Shown: positions 15,514-21,844 of the stretch, one piece after another
Layout of the letters: every line of letters begins with the position of its first letter
Numbering within the stretch: the first letter of the stretch is position 1
Source of the DNA: a virus
Reading direction: 5' to 3' (one strand)
Virus record (IMG/VR): IMGVR_UViG_3300007363_000118
Span: 1-22,489 of that record
DNA: 22,489 nucleotides
Notes under the pieces: model-generated
The model's input: only the letters and a program-made list of their open reading frames with translations
Database searches by the model: none
Told to the model about the DNA's origin: nothing
Made by a program: the position numbers and the translations under genes

Positions 15514-16495
15514 TTTCATCTTTCTTTGCCGGTACGAACTTGTACGCCTGAGAGCCGCTTGCCCACTTTTGGTTTCCACGAGGAACCCGAACCCAGTTCT
15601 GATCGAACGCTTCAACAAGCTCCGGGATTACGTGAACCCAGGCGATCAGCTCGGTTTTGCCTTTGACTGCACCTTCCAGGTCGCGGCTCTTTCCCCCTGA
15701 ATACGTCGGGAGGCGGGCTCCGTCAACTGTATATGTAGGACGGTGCGAAACGCCCGCCACTTGCCAGCCCGAGCATTGGTAGACGTACCCGGTGTGCCCC
15801 TGCCCTGAATCGCTGTAGGTCAGCAAAGTCGGCCAGCGGGTTCGGTCTATGCCGTGCTTCATTTGCCACAGGAGCGGCTTGGAGACGTGCTTGAGACGGC
15901 GTTGGTCTTTGGGTAAGGCGCACATGCGCGTCAAAGCGAGAACGCCGTGCGGAGCGGAGCCCCCGTAGAGCTGCGCAGGGCCGGGAGGGGGTGGGCCCCA
16001 AGTATAGGCGGCAACGACTTTACCGTCTTCCCAAACGGTGAAAACGTAGGTTGGCATTTTCGGGCAAGAGGCGTAGCCGTGATGAGAGACGATAAGTTCG
16101 GCGGCTTCTTTTAGATGGCCTTGGCGGATATCGAATCGCGGTGCGCTGAGGGCGTGGTCAAAGCGGTTACCTTTTTTACTGTTCTGTTCGGGAGTGAGAT
16201 ACTGTAGGTTCGTGTGCACGTGCAAACCCGAAACGCTATCACCTTGAAGCGGAATAACGTGGTCTACTCTATTTTTTGCGTGGTAAGCGGCGTTTTTCTC
16301 TCGGTATTCGCCTTTCTTACGTTGGTACCTTTCACGCTCGTAAGCCCGTATTTGCGGTTTGTTCCTTCGGTACCGAGATGACGTACACGCTACGCAACCC
16401 CCGTGAACGTAATACTCGAAATGCCCGTTTTTACACGGTTTTTGCCGCATATATTTGTTTTGTCCTGAGGCGAGGGCCTGTTGGCGGGGCGACAT
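15506..16495 (-). CDS. HNH endonuclease fused to a Mom-like DNA-modifying acyltransferase
   Basis: Residues 1-40 form a Cys-rich module (R-QQALASG-NKY-PC-NGHF-Y-GGCVAC, with C21, C34 and C37) that is repeated in the other HNH protein. Residues 77-112 are an HNH core (VDHVIPLQG, GLHVHTNLQYLTPEQNSKKG). From about residue 120 to 312 the protein is a different domain. It contains ELIVSHHGYASCPKMPTYVF, GVLALTRMCALPKDQRRLKH and YSDSGQGHTGYVYQCSGWQ, the signature of Mom-like GNAT proteins. Mu Mom converts adenine to a methylcarbamoyl-type derivative and protects DNA from restriction. The join is in frame, and no Met occurs between residues 17 and 146, so a separate Mom product from ATG would lack its N-terminus. 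It overlaps the chaperone gene by eight bases. Domain calls are by eye. Confidence 0.8.
   Translation of the reverse strand: MSPRQQALASGQNKYMRQKPCKNGHFEYYVHGGCVACTSSRYRRNKPQIRAYERERYQRKKGEYREKNAAYHAKNRVDHVIPLQGDSVSGLHVHTNLQYLTPEQNSKKGNRFDHALSAPRFDIRQGHLKEAAELIVSHHGYASCPKMPTYVFTVWEDGKVVAAYTWGPPPPGPAQLYGGSAPHGVLALTRMCALPKDQRRLKHVSKPLLWQMKHGIDRTRWPTLLTYSDSGQGHTGYVYQCSGWQVAGVSHRPTYTVDGARLPTYSGGKSRDLEGAVKGKTELIAWVHVIPELVEAFDQNWVRVPRGNQKWASGSQAYKFVPAKKDENG
16209..16235 (-). repeat. Conserved HNH-core DNA segment, copy 1
   Basis: This 27-base stretch encodes the SGLHVHTNLQ part of the HNH-Mom core and differs at two positions from the matching segment at 19112-19138 in the other HNH gene. The close DNA match, with little synonymous drift, suggests recent common origin or exchange between the two genes. 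Confidence 0.7.
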
Positions 16496-16503
16496 GGTTT
16501 CCG

Positions 16504-16532
16504 ATTATACGCAAAAGCTGTGCCGCAGACAA
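16504..16532 (-). promoter_or_regulatory. Probable sigma-70-type promoter for the HNH-Mom gene
   Basis: On the minus strand TTGTCT and TATAAT are spaced by exactly 17 bases. The -10 is perfect and the -35 shares TTG and the overall T-rich shape. The expected start of transcription falls about two bases before the ATG at 16495, so the mRNA would be nearly leaderless, and no good ribosome site precedes that ATG. The -35 begins just past the terminator of the tail tube gene. Confidence 0.6.
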
Positions 16533-16563
16533 GCGAAAGGGCGGCCCCCGAAGAAACCGCCCT
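16533..16563 (-). terminator. Rho-independent terminator after the tail tube gene
   Basis: On the minus strand AGGGCGG and CCGCCCT form a 7-bp GC-rich stem around a 12-base loop, followed by TTTCGC. The T run is short, so it may only reduce readthrough. It begins 22 bases after the tail tube stop codon. Confidence 0.65.
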
Positions 16564-16584
16564 CTCACCGGCTTCCACCCCGGA

Positions 16585-17412
16585 TTAGAACAGCGCCGCG
16601 TCGTCCACGTAGGCCGCCGCGCGATCGGTGCGCTTGAGGATTTCGACATTAAAAGGAATAGTCAACCAATCGCTTTCGGCCTTGAGGGCGTAATCGCCGT
16701 TCGGCGAGATCGTCACATACGGGAAGTAGTAGGTAACGTTATCGCCGCGCGCGTTGTTCGTGATGTAGCGCAGAGCGCCCGTCACAGCCGTAGAGCCGGA
16801 AAGCACACGCTCGTAGGTGCGGGCCTTCACGATGTACTGGACGATGATATCCGTGCCATCGGCGATGGCGCCGCCCGGCTTGATCCAGAGACGACCGTGC
16901 CGGTAATCCATCACGTAGTCGGTGCCTTCGATGTATTCGACGCCGCCCAGCGTGTTCGAATCGTTCTCGACAACCTTAAAGGCGCCGGCCGAGTTCGAGT
17001 CGGTGGTGGCGCCGACGATGTTTCGCGCGCCGGAGGGACGGGACGCCGTGATGCCAAGTTGGTAGTAATAGCCTTGCTGAACGTCGTTGAATTCTTCCGT
17101 CGCCGCGCCGCCCGCGTCCACGACGCTTTCCTTGGAGCCGAAGAAGAACAGAGCAACGTTGTCGAGATTGATGTTGTCGGTCGTGAACGAGCCCGAGCGG
17201 GACACTTCGAGAGAGATAGAGGCGTCCTTCTCGCGGACACCGGCTTCGGCGGAGAAGTGGTCAAGCTTCTCTTCTTCGAGCGAAATGGTAAATTCGGGCG
17301 TGTTGCCGAAATAGAGTTCGCCCGCGAGGGCGTAGGTCGTCTCGTTGGTCATCCGGGCGAAATACAGTTCGCCGCGCCCAAGGACGTAGTTGTTGGTTTC
17401 GCCATTAGCCAT
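16585..17412 (-). CDS. Major tail tube protein
   Basis: The 275-residue protein begins MANGETNNYVLGRGELYFAR and has an NTPEFTISLEEEKLDHFSAE segment. This strand-rich pattern is found in siphovirus tail tube proteins that stack as hexameric rings. A C-terminal beta region follows (YYFPYVTISPNGDYALKAES). Placement between the tail terminator and the chaperone, plus its own terminator, fits a highly expressed tube gene. An insertion-like loop in the middle (about residues 130-160) carries DSNS (ATTDSNSAG) and DSNT (VENDSNTLGG) 13 residues apart. In tube proteins such loops often face outward, so these may be surface exposed (inference). Confidence 0.88.
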   Translation of the reverse strand: MANGETNNYVLGRGELYFARMTNETTYALAGELYFGNTPEFTISLEEEKLDHFSAEAGVREKDASISLEVSRSGSFTTDNINLDNVALFFFGSKESVVDAGGAATEEFNDVQQGYYYQLGITASRPSGARNIVGATTDSNSAGAFKVVENDSNTLGGVEYIEGTDYVMDYRHGRLWIKPGGAIADGTDIIVQYIVKARTYERVLSGSTAVTGALRYITNNARGDNVTYYFPYVTISPNGDYALKAESDWLTIPFNVEILKRTDRAAAYVDDAALF

Positions 17413-17473
17413 AATCGAAACTCCCAGGTTAGGCCGCGCCTGAACACCTTAAGGTAAATAGGGCGCAGCCCGC

Positions 17474-18037
17474 TTAGAGGTAAGGGGTACGCAGGTTTTC
17501 CGCGATACGGATGGTCAGGAGGAGCCAGAAATAGGAATGCTGAGACGAGTTTTCATCGGGCGGCCGGATCACCGGGGAACCGATGGAAATGGAGTCCACG
17601 ACCGGCTTGCCGTTTTGGAGCACCCCGAGAAGCCCCTGCGCAGGGTCTAGGAGCGGCCCAGACGCTTGAGAGGGGTGGAGGCGGGCTTTGTCCCGCTCCG
17701 CCGCCAGCGCCGCCACAACGTCCGCTGCGAGATGATACGCGGGATCAGTGGGGTTGACGCGATCCGGCTCGGCGAAACCCTGCACGAGCAGGTTCCAGTC
17801 GTACAGGGACAGAGCCCCCCGCCGGGTCTCGATAATCGCCTCTTCAGGCTGGGGGGCTTCCAGGATTGAGACGCACGGAACGGGGTCGTCAGCGCCGAAG
17901 AACAGCCGACCCCGAAAGACGCGGCCGGCAAGCGTGTGCCGGTAGCCGCTGGCGCTGTTGGAATCTTCGGTGACGGCTTCGAGTACGCCCGTCAGTGCGT
18001 TGAGGACCCGAAGGCGAACAGGGGTGTCAAAAGCCAT
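17474..18037 (-). CDS. Probable tail terminator/completion protein
   Basis: The 187-residue protein sits between the gp10-like neck protein and the tail tube, the usual place of the tail terminator. It starts MAFDTPVRLRVLNALTGVLE and has central segments LYDWNLLVQGFAEPDRVNPT and HLAADVVAALAAERDKARLH, ending in a strand (YFWLLLTIRIAENL). This alternation of strands with a long helix is typical of the gpU-like fold. EDSNS lies near residues 23-27 in a probable loop (TEDSNSASG). The start overlaps the upstream stop (TAATG). The family call rests on position and general pattern. Confidence 0.65.
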   Translation of the reverse strand: MAFDTPVRLRVLNALTGVLEAVTEDSNSASGYRHTLAGRVFRGRLFFGADDPVPCVSILEAPQPEEAIIETRRGALSLYDWNLLVQGFAEPDRVNPTDPAYHLAADVVAALAAERDKARLHPSQASGPLLDPAQGLLGVLQNGKPVVDSISIGSPVIRPPDENSSQHSYFWLLLTIRIAENLRTPYL

Positions 18038-18600
18038 TAGGCAAAAACCTTACTCAGACGAAGGAATTCTCGCTCGGCGCGCAATAAGATCAGCGGCTCT
18101 ACCTCCACGAATACGCCTCGCGTCGCGGTCCTGTCAAGGAGCCCTTGGGCTAGGGACGGGCCGAACAGAAGCCACAGATCGCGGCCGACGCGGCGGGGCT
18201 TGTAGGCCGTACGGGGTTTGCGAGGAGAACGAATCGCGAACCCACCGTCCGCGAAATTCACGACGTTAGGCAGGGTGCGGACTCGGCCCGGCTTAACTTC
18301 GACGCGCGCTGTCCGGCCTTTCGAGCCGGTCTTGAACTGCGCCAGCGGCAGCGGATCGGAGGCCCCAGTCAGCCGCCCTTCGAGCGAGGCGCCGCCAGCG
18401 AAACGGATAGCGATACCGCCACCCGAGCCAGATACCTCGCTTCGAGGCAGGCGAATTTGCTGGCGGATGCGGCGGGAAGCTTCTGCCCGGCCGAAACGGA
18501 GCGCGGTGTTCACCGCGCGCGCTGCGTTCTTTCGAATGTCCGTTGTCTGGAAATCGAGCCGAAGCTGGCGAACGTTGGTGGCGGGCTTAAACTCGATCAA
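18037..18600 (-). CDS. HK97 gp10-like / minor tail Z-like neck protein
   Basis: The 187-residue basic protein opens with FRQTT-type strands and a helix (NAARAVNTALRFGRAEASRR), then a long basic stretch (KTGSKGRTARVEVKPGRVRT) and an ending LLRAEREFLRLSKVF. This resembles gp10/gpZ-type tail completion proteins, which lie between connector and tail terminator genes. It likely acts at the head-tail or tail-end junction. The start codon is TTG, not ATG, and overlaps the previous stop as TTGA. No ATG nearby gives a better start. There is no DSNS motif. Confidence 0.68.
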   Translation of the reverse strand: MIEFKPATNVRQLRLDFQTTDIRKNAARAVNTALRFGRAEASRRIRQQIRLPRSEVSGSGGGIAIRFAGGASLEGRLTGASDPLPLAQFKTGSKGRTARVEVKPGRVRTLPNVVNFADGGFAIRSPRKPRTAYKPRRVGRDLWLLFGPSLAQGLLDRTATRGVFVEVEPLILLRAEREFLRLSKVFA

Positions 18601-18998
18601 TCGGGAACCGGCAATCCTGCCGCCTCTGCGTCGGTCAGGCGGGAAACTTCCGCCGTGACGGTGATGTTGTCGTGAGGGCGGACAAGATCAACGATATAAG
18701 CTTCGCCGGTCGCGACTGAGAACACGTTGCCGCGCTGAAGGGTAATCCCGGCTTCGGTGAGATCGGCGCGCAAAGCGATAATCTTCGGGACGAAGTCGTA
18801 TTTCGTGGCCCATCCTTCGCCTTCCGGGTTCTCGCCGGTAAGGGCGATGCGATCGTGAACCCGAACATACAGCGTCGTAAGGCCGCCTTCGCTGTTCGAG
18901 TCTTCGGTGTAGGGGAGAGAGGCGATGTAATACGCCGCGACTTTAAACGTCTCGTGAACCGCCTGCCGGGCTGCGTCTCGCTGTTCGCGCCAACTCAT
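18597..18998 (-). CDS. Head-tail connector/head completion protein
   Basis: The 133-residue protein begins MSWREQRDAARQAVHETFKV and continues with a beta domain (TTLYVRVHDRIALTGENPEG, then VTAEVSRLTDAEAAGLPVPD at the end). The size and position between the capsid and gp10-like genes fit a head-tail connector or stopper. I use the ATG at 18998, where AGGA lies five bases upstream and the ATG overlaps the HNH gene stop (ATGA). An earlier ATG at 19034 would run inside the HNH gene. EDSNS is at residues 32-36 (YTEDSNSEGG), between the first helix and the first strand, a likely exposed loop. The ribosome site is supplied by the end of the HNH gene, so the two are coupled. Confidence 0.68.
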   Translation of the reverse strand: MSWREQRDAARQAVHETFKVAAYYIASLPYTEDSNSEGGLTTLYVRVHDRIALTGENPEGEGWATKYDFVPKIIALRADLTEAGITLQRGNVFSVATGEAYIVDLVRPHDNITVTAEVSRLTDAEAAGLPVPD

Positions 18999-19840
18999 GC
19001 TAATCCTCGCTCCCGAAGCCAGTTTATCTGCCACGCTTCCGCCGCTTCAGCGTCTTCACGGGTGTAATGGTTTCCTTTAGAAGAATTCCTGCCCGGTGTT
19101 AGATATTGGAGATTCGTGTGCACGTGCAAGCCTGAAACGATTCTCTTCCCGCCCCGACGCCCTTGAAGTGGGATTATGTGGTCTACCGTCATTCCGGGCG
19201 GGCAATTGACGTAAACGCGAGCGTTCGCTTCGTGGTCGGCCCACGGCGGGGTGCGTTCAATTTTAGCCGCACGGCGCTTGTTTTCAATCGCGGTGGCGCG
19301 GCCCCGATTCTGTTTTTTCCAAGTTTTGTTTCTGCGCTGGCTCTCCTCGCGCTTCGCGTCGTTAATTTGATACTCAGTTCGCCGTTTTTCCCGAAGTGCG
19401 GCGGCGTGGGCGGACCTCCACGCGGTTTGTTGTTTCTGGATTTTGCCCCGGTTTTCCCGGCCGTATCTTTTTTGGTAGGCGGCGCAACAAACAACACACG
19501 CGCCATTAGTGTATCGCTTATAGTGACCTGATTTACAGGGGCTTAGCGGGGTGTAAATAGACAAACCTAAACCGATAGCTTCCGCGCGGGTTAACCCTTC
19601 GGGGTTTTCCGCCCGCAGAGCGGCGTGTTTCTCTTCGCGAGATTTTCGGGTCTTTTCCGCGTTCAACGTATTTCGGTGCGCCTTTTTAACCGGGTCGCGT
19701 TTATAGCGGGCTTGGTATTCGGCCCTGCACGGTACGCACGCCCCCGTTGCCACGTGCCGCAGATTGCCGCGACAACGCTTGCACGGCGCATCTGCCGCGT
19801 AAACTTTCAACCCGAGAGCAACTGCATCCTTGCGCTTCAT
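18995..19840 (-). CDS. HNH homing-type endonuclease with two Cys-rich modules
   Basis: The 281-residue protein carries two copies of a Cys-rich module (residues about 4-38 and 84-119: AVALGLKVY...PCKRCRGN...GACVPC and AIGLGLSIY...PCKSGHYKRYTNGACVVC). A very basic helical linker follows, then an HNH core at about 219-258 (TVDHIIPLQG, VSGLHVHTNLQYLTP, NSSKGN). The paired cysteines suggest zinc-binding DNA-contact modules. HNH enzymes of this type nick or cut DNA and often move between phages. It lies between the major capsid gene and the connector, starts right after a terminator, and its stop overlaps the next ATG (ATGA). The sibling at 15506-16495 shares one module and the core. Confidence 0.85.
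   Translation of the reverse strand: MKRKDAVALGLKVYAADAPCKRCRGNLRHVATGACVPCRAEYQARYKRDPVKKAHRNTLNAEKTRKSREEKHAALRAENPEGLTRAEAIGLGLSIYTPLSPCKSGHYKRYTNGACVVCCAAYQKRYGRENRGKIQKQQTAWRSAHAAALREKRRTEYQINDAKREESQRRNKTWKKQNRGRATAIENKRRAAKIERTPPWADHEANARVYVNCPPGMTVDHIIPLQGRRGGKRIVSGLHVHTNLQYLTPGRNSSKGNHYTREDAEAAEAWQINWLRERGLA
19112..19138 (-). repeat. Conserved HNH-core DNA segment, copy 2
   Basis: The partner of 16209-16235, in the separate HNH endonuclease gene. It encodes the same VSGLHVHTN part of the core, with two differences in 27 bases. Together they could serve as a site for recombination between the two cassettes (inference). Confidence 0.7.
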
Positions 19841-19846
19841 TTCCTT

Positions 19847-19875
19847 CTTGTACGCAAAATCTGCGCCAAAGAAAA
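19847..19875 (-). promoter_or_regulatory. Promoter-like element before the HNH gene
   Basis: On the minus strand TTTTCT and TACAAG are separated by 17 bases. The block aligns with the promoter of the HNH-Mom gene (shared core TTTTGCGTA-AA and surrounding bases, 17-base spacing). It is weaker than that promoter: the -10 has two mismatches and the -35 overlaps the terminator T run. Predicted initiation falls at or next to the ATG. Confidence 0.4.
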
Positions 19876-19902
19876 GCCGGCGACGCTTTCACGCCGCCGG
19901 CT
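19872..19902 (-). terminator. Rho-independent terminator after the major capsid gene
   Basis: Minus strand AGCCGGCGGCG and CGTCGCCGGCT pair in an 11-bp stem (one G-T) around the loop TGAAAG, followed by TTTTCTTT. It starts 22 bases after the capsid stop. This is the strongest terminator in the window and would lower transcription from the head genes into the HNH and downstream genes. Confidence 0.85.
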
Positions 19903-19924
19903 CTCCTAACTCACGGCTTCCAAA

Positions 19925-21007
19925 TTAGAGGCCGGGGCTGTTGCTGTCGTCAACCGGAACAGCATTGGCGATACGAGCCGAGCGGTTCGGGTAGACGGGG
20001 ATCGGAAGCGGAGCCGATTGCGTCATGATGAAGATGCCGGACGGGTCCGGTTGCATCCACATTTTCGGATACACGCTCATGGCCTGAAGGTTCGCTTCGT
20101 GATCCATGATCGCACCGAAAGCCATGACGCCGCCCGGATCGGCGCCGGTGAACACGACATCGCCCTGACGCATGAAGAACACTTGGTTCCCGTTGGCGTC
20201 TTCATAGAAGTCCTGGTTCAGCCAGAGTTCGATGCCTTCACCCAGGAGGCCAAGGAAACGAACGTTGGAGTTCCGGTCCACTTGCACGATGCCGCGCTCG
20301 ATATCGACGTTCGAACGCTTGTAGTTCAGGTCCATCAAGTCCTTGAGCTTCGTGTTGTTGCGGATTTTCTTCCACACGGAGCCGCCGATGTCGATACGGA
20401 CGCAGGCGCCGCCGAACTCGGCTTCGCGCATACGGTCGCACATTTGCTCGATTTCGAGCACGACATCATAAGTATCGGTCCAGTAGTTCGACGTTTTCGT
20501 GACGGTGAGGTTGCTGGCGCGACCGAAGTCCACAAGCTGATCGTCGCCGTCCTCGTACTCGACGAGAACCTTGCCGTAAATGTGAGCTTGGGCGCACATC
20601 TGCTCCCAACGGCGCTCGATAATGGCACGATGCCATGCCATCACTTCAGCGACTTCCGCGTCCCGGTTTTGCTCCGGGGTGCGCGGGGCGTCCGACAGAA
20701 GATCGCCCGAGCGACGCGAGAATTGCTCGCCGGCCCAAACCGCATCCTTCGGCTTGATATACGCCGGACGGTAGGTCTCAACGCGCGAGCCGTTGCGGGT
20801 CCACGTCGCGACGCCGGTGCGAGTCGGATGCACGAAGGGGGCGACACGACGCCGGCCCGTGATCTTCTCGAACACGATGTCTTGGGTCGTGAAGTTCTGC
20901 ACATTGGATGCAAAACCGCCAAGCTGCATGAACGTCCGCGACGGAGCTTCCAGGCGAGCGTCGCGATAGACCGCCAGAAGGGTGCGTGGATCAAGAATAG
21001 TGACCAT
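19925..21007 (-). CDS. Major capsid protein, lambda gpE family
   Basis: The 360-residue protein starts MVTILDPRTLLAVYRDARLE and has the E-family pattern: a TQDIVFEKITGRRRVAPFVH segment, a KPKDAVWAGEQFSRRSG segment, a long helix region (AWHRAIIERRWEQMCAQAHI) and a late PDPSGIFIMTQSAPLPIPVY. Length is close to the family (lambda gpE has 341). In the family it builds the icosahedral shell. The C-terminus ends VPVDDSNSPGL, with the DSNS tag four residues from the stop. It follows the decoration gene after 12 bases, with GGGGGAAC upstream of the ATG, and has its own terminator. Confidence 0.93.
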   Translation of the reverse strand: MVTILDPRTLLAVYRDARLEAPSRTFMQLGGFASNVQNFTTQDIVFEKITGRRRVAPFVHPTRTGVATWTRNGSRVETYRPAYIKPKDAVWAGEQFSRRSGDLLSDAPRTPEQNRDAEVAEVMAWHRAIIERRWEQMCAQAHIYGKVLVEYEDGDDQLVDFGRASNLTVTKTSNYWTDTYDVVLEIEQMCDRMREAEFGGACVRIDIGGSVWKKIRNNTKLKDLMDLNYKRSNVDIERGIVQVDRNSNVRFLGLLGEGIELWLNQDFYEDANGNQVFFMRQGDVVFTGADPGGVMAFGAIMDHEANLQAMSVYPKMWMQPDPSGIFIMTQSAPLPIPVYPNRSARIANAVPVDDSNSPGL

Positions 21008-21019
21008 TAAGGTTCCCCC

Positions 21020-21484
21020 TTACGTCAGTTCAGTGGGCGTAGCGGTGCCCGGTTGGTCAACCGTGATACCCGTACCTGTTTGGGCGAGGCGGTTGCGCAG
21101 CAGAGCGAGCGTCCAGCCGGCACCTTTCGTAATGGCATCGTAATTGAAGCCGCCATCGATGTAGTAGGTGACGCCTTCGACGCCGGCCGCACCACCGGCA
21201 GAGTTCGAGGAGACGAACGCAGAGTTCGAGTCTTCGACCGCGACCGCGCGGGTCGTGATGCCGACAGGGTTTTGCGAGCCGTCCGTCGCCGTAGCGGAAG
21301 AGAGCACCAGCATGTTCGTCTCGGTCACGATGCCGACGAGCGAATACGCCGCGAGATCGGTAGCCGTCAGACCTTCAGACACGCGCGTCGGCGCGGGGCC
21401 GCCCGCCAGAAGCAGATTCGGAGGGGTGAAGACTTCGCTTTCGCCGAAAGCCACACCCGGAACATAGTTGCCAAGGACAGTCAT
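21020..21484 (-). CDS. Head decoration protein, lambda gpD-like
   Basis: The 154-residue protein has the D-family pattern: an early LLAGGPAPTRVSEGLTATDL segment, a central beta part (VLSSATATDGSQNPVGITTR) and a YYIDGGFNYDAI segment matching the FN motif of HDPD-type proteins. In the family, trimers sit on the capsid surface and stabilise it. EDSNS and a nearby SSNS lie in one loop (AVEDSNSAFVSSNSAGG, about residues 82-98). GGGAG precedes the ATG and the gene begins 12 bases after the protease stop. It is longer than lambda gpD (110 residues), partly because of this loop. Confidence 0.85.
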   Translation of the reverse strand: MTVLGNYVPGVAFGESEVFTPPNLLLAGGPAPTRVSEGLTATDLAAYSLVGIVTETNMLVLSSATATDGSQNPVGITTRAVAVEDSNSAFVSSNSAGGAAGVEGVTYYIDGGFNYDAITKGAGWTLALLRNRLAQTGTGITVDQPGTATPTELT

Positions 21485-21496
21485 TCAGGTGCTCCC

Positions 21497-21844
21497 TTAC
21501 TTCGCCTTCGCGAAACGCGAGTTGGAGATGATGCGCGCAGCGATAGTTTGCGGCGAATTGTCGTCTTCCTGCTTTTCCTCTTCTTGCGCCTTTACGCCAG
21601 TGGCGCCGATCGCGGCCATGACTTTGGCGAAGAGGTTATCTTCGGACTCGGCTTTGGCCTTGGCTTCCGGCTCGGCCTTGGCTTCCGCCGGGAAAGACTT
21701 GAGCAGATTGACGGCAGCTTCGACCGTCATGTCGGTCTGAAGCGCCAAAGCGCGGGCCTGCGCCGGGCGGGTCTTAGCCTCTTCGCTGTCCATGATGGCG
21801 GCGATTCGGGTGCGCTCGGCGCGGGTTGCTTCATTTACGTCCAT
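21497..21844 (-). CDS. Nested capsid scaffold protein (Nu3-like)
   Basis: Inside the protease frame an ATG at 21844 begins MDVNEATRAERTRIAAIMDS and gives a 115-residue product sharing the protease stop. A perfect GGAGG lies seven bases before it (21852-21856), far better than chance within a coding region. The product has no catalytic residues and is Ala, Glu and Lys rich with helices (KAEPEAKAKAESEDNLFAKV), typical of phage scaffolds. In lambda, Nu3 is made this way from within gene C. The protein would guide capsid assembly and be cut or lost before DNA packaging. Confidence 0.78.
   Translation of the reverse strand: MDVNEATRAERTRIAAIMDSEEAKTRPAQARALALQTDMTVEAAVNLLKSFPAEAKAEPEAKAKAESEDNLFAKVMAAIGATGVKAQEEEKQEDDNSPQTIAARIISNSRFAKAK

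Noticed and set aside
16276-17457. Plus-strand open frame of about 390 codons
   Set aside because: It runs antisense across the tail tube gene, which has a family match and better codon use, and spans the terminator and promoter region. It has no ribosome site of note. A shadow frame.
17461-17471. Hairpin between the tail terminator and tail tube genes as a terminator
   Set aside because: The stem is only four base pairs (GGGC-TGC-GCCC) and the following sequence TATTTACC has no convincing T run.
18998-19034. Earlier ATG for the connector gene
   Set aside because: It would extend into the HNH gene with no ribosome site. The ATG at 18998 has AGGA at good spacing and an ATGA overlap.
20018-21010. 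Plus-strand open frame of about 330 codons
   Set aside because: It is the complement of the major capsid gene, which is clearly identified. His/Arg-rich shadow composition.
6360-21235. DSNS as the bacterial N-glycosylation sequon (D/E-x-N-x-S/T)
   Set aside because: Only the copy at 6360-6374 (DSNSS) fits. Most others have Ala, Pro, Glu or Gly after the second Ser, so this sequon cannot explain the pattern.
21554-21571. EDDNSP near the end of the protease/scaffold as another tag copy
   Set aside because: It lacks the first Ser of DSNS and lies in a very acidic low-complexity tail where such a match is expected by chance. Kept only as a near miss.
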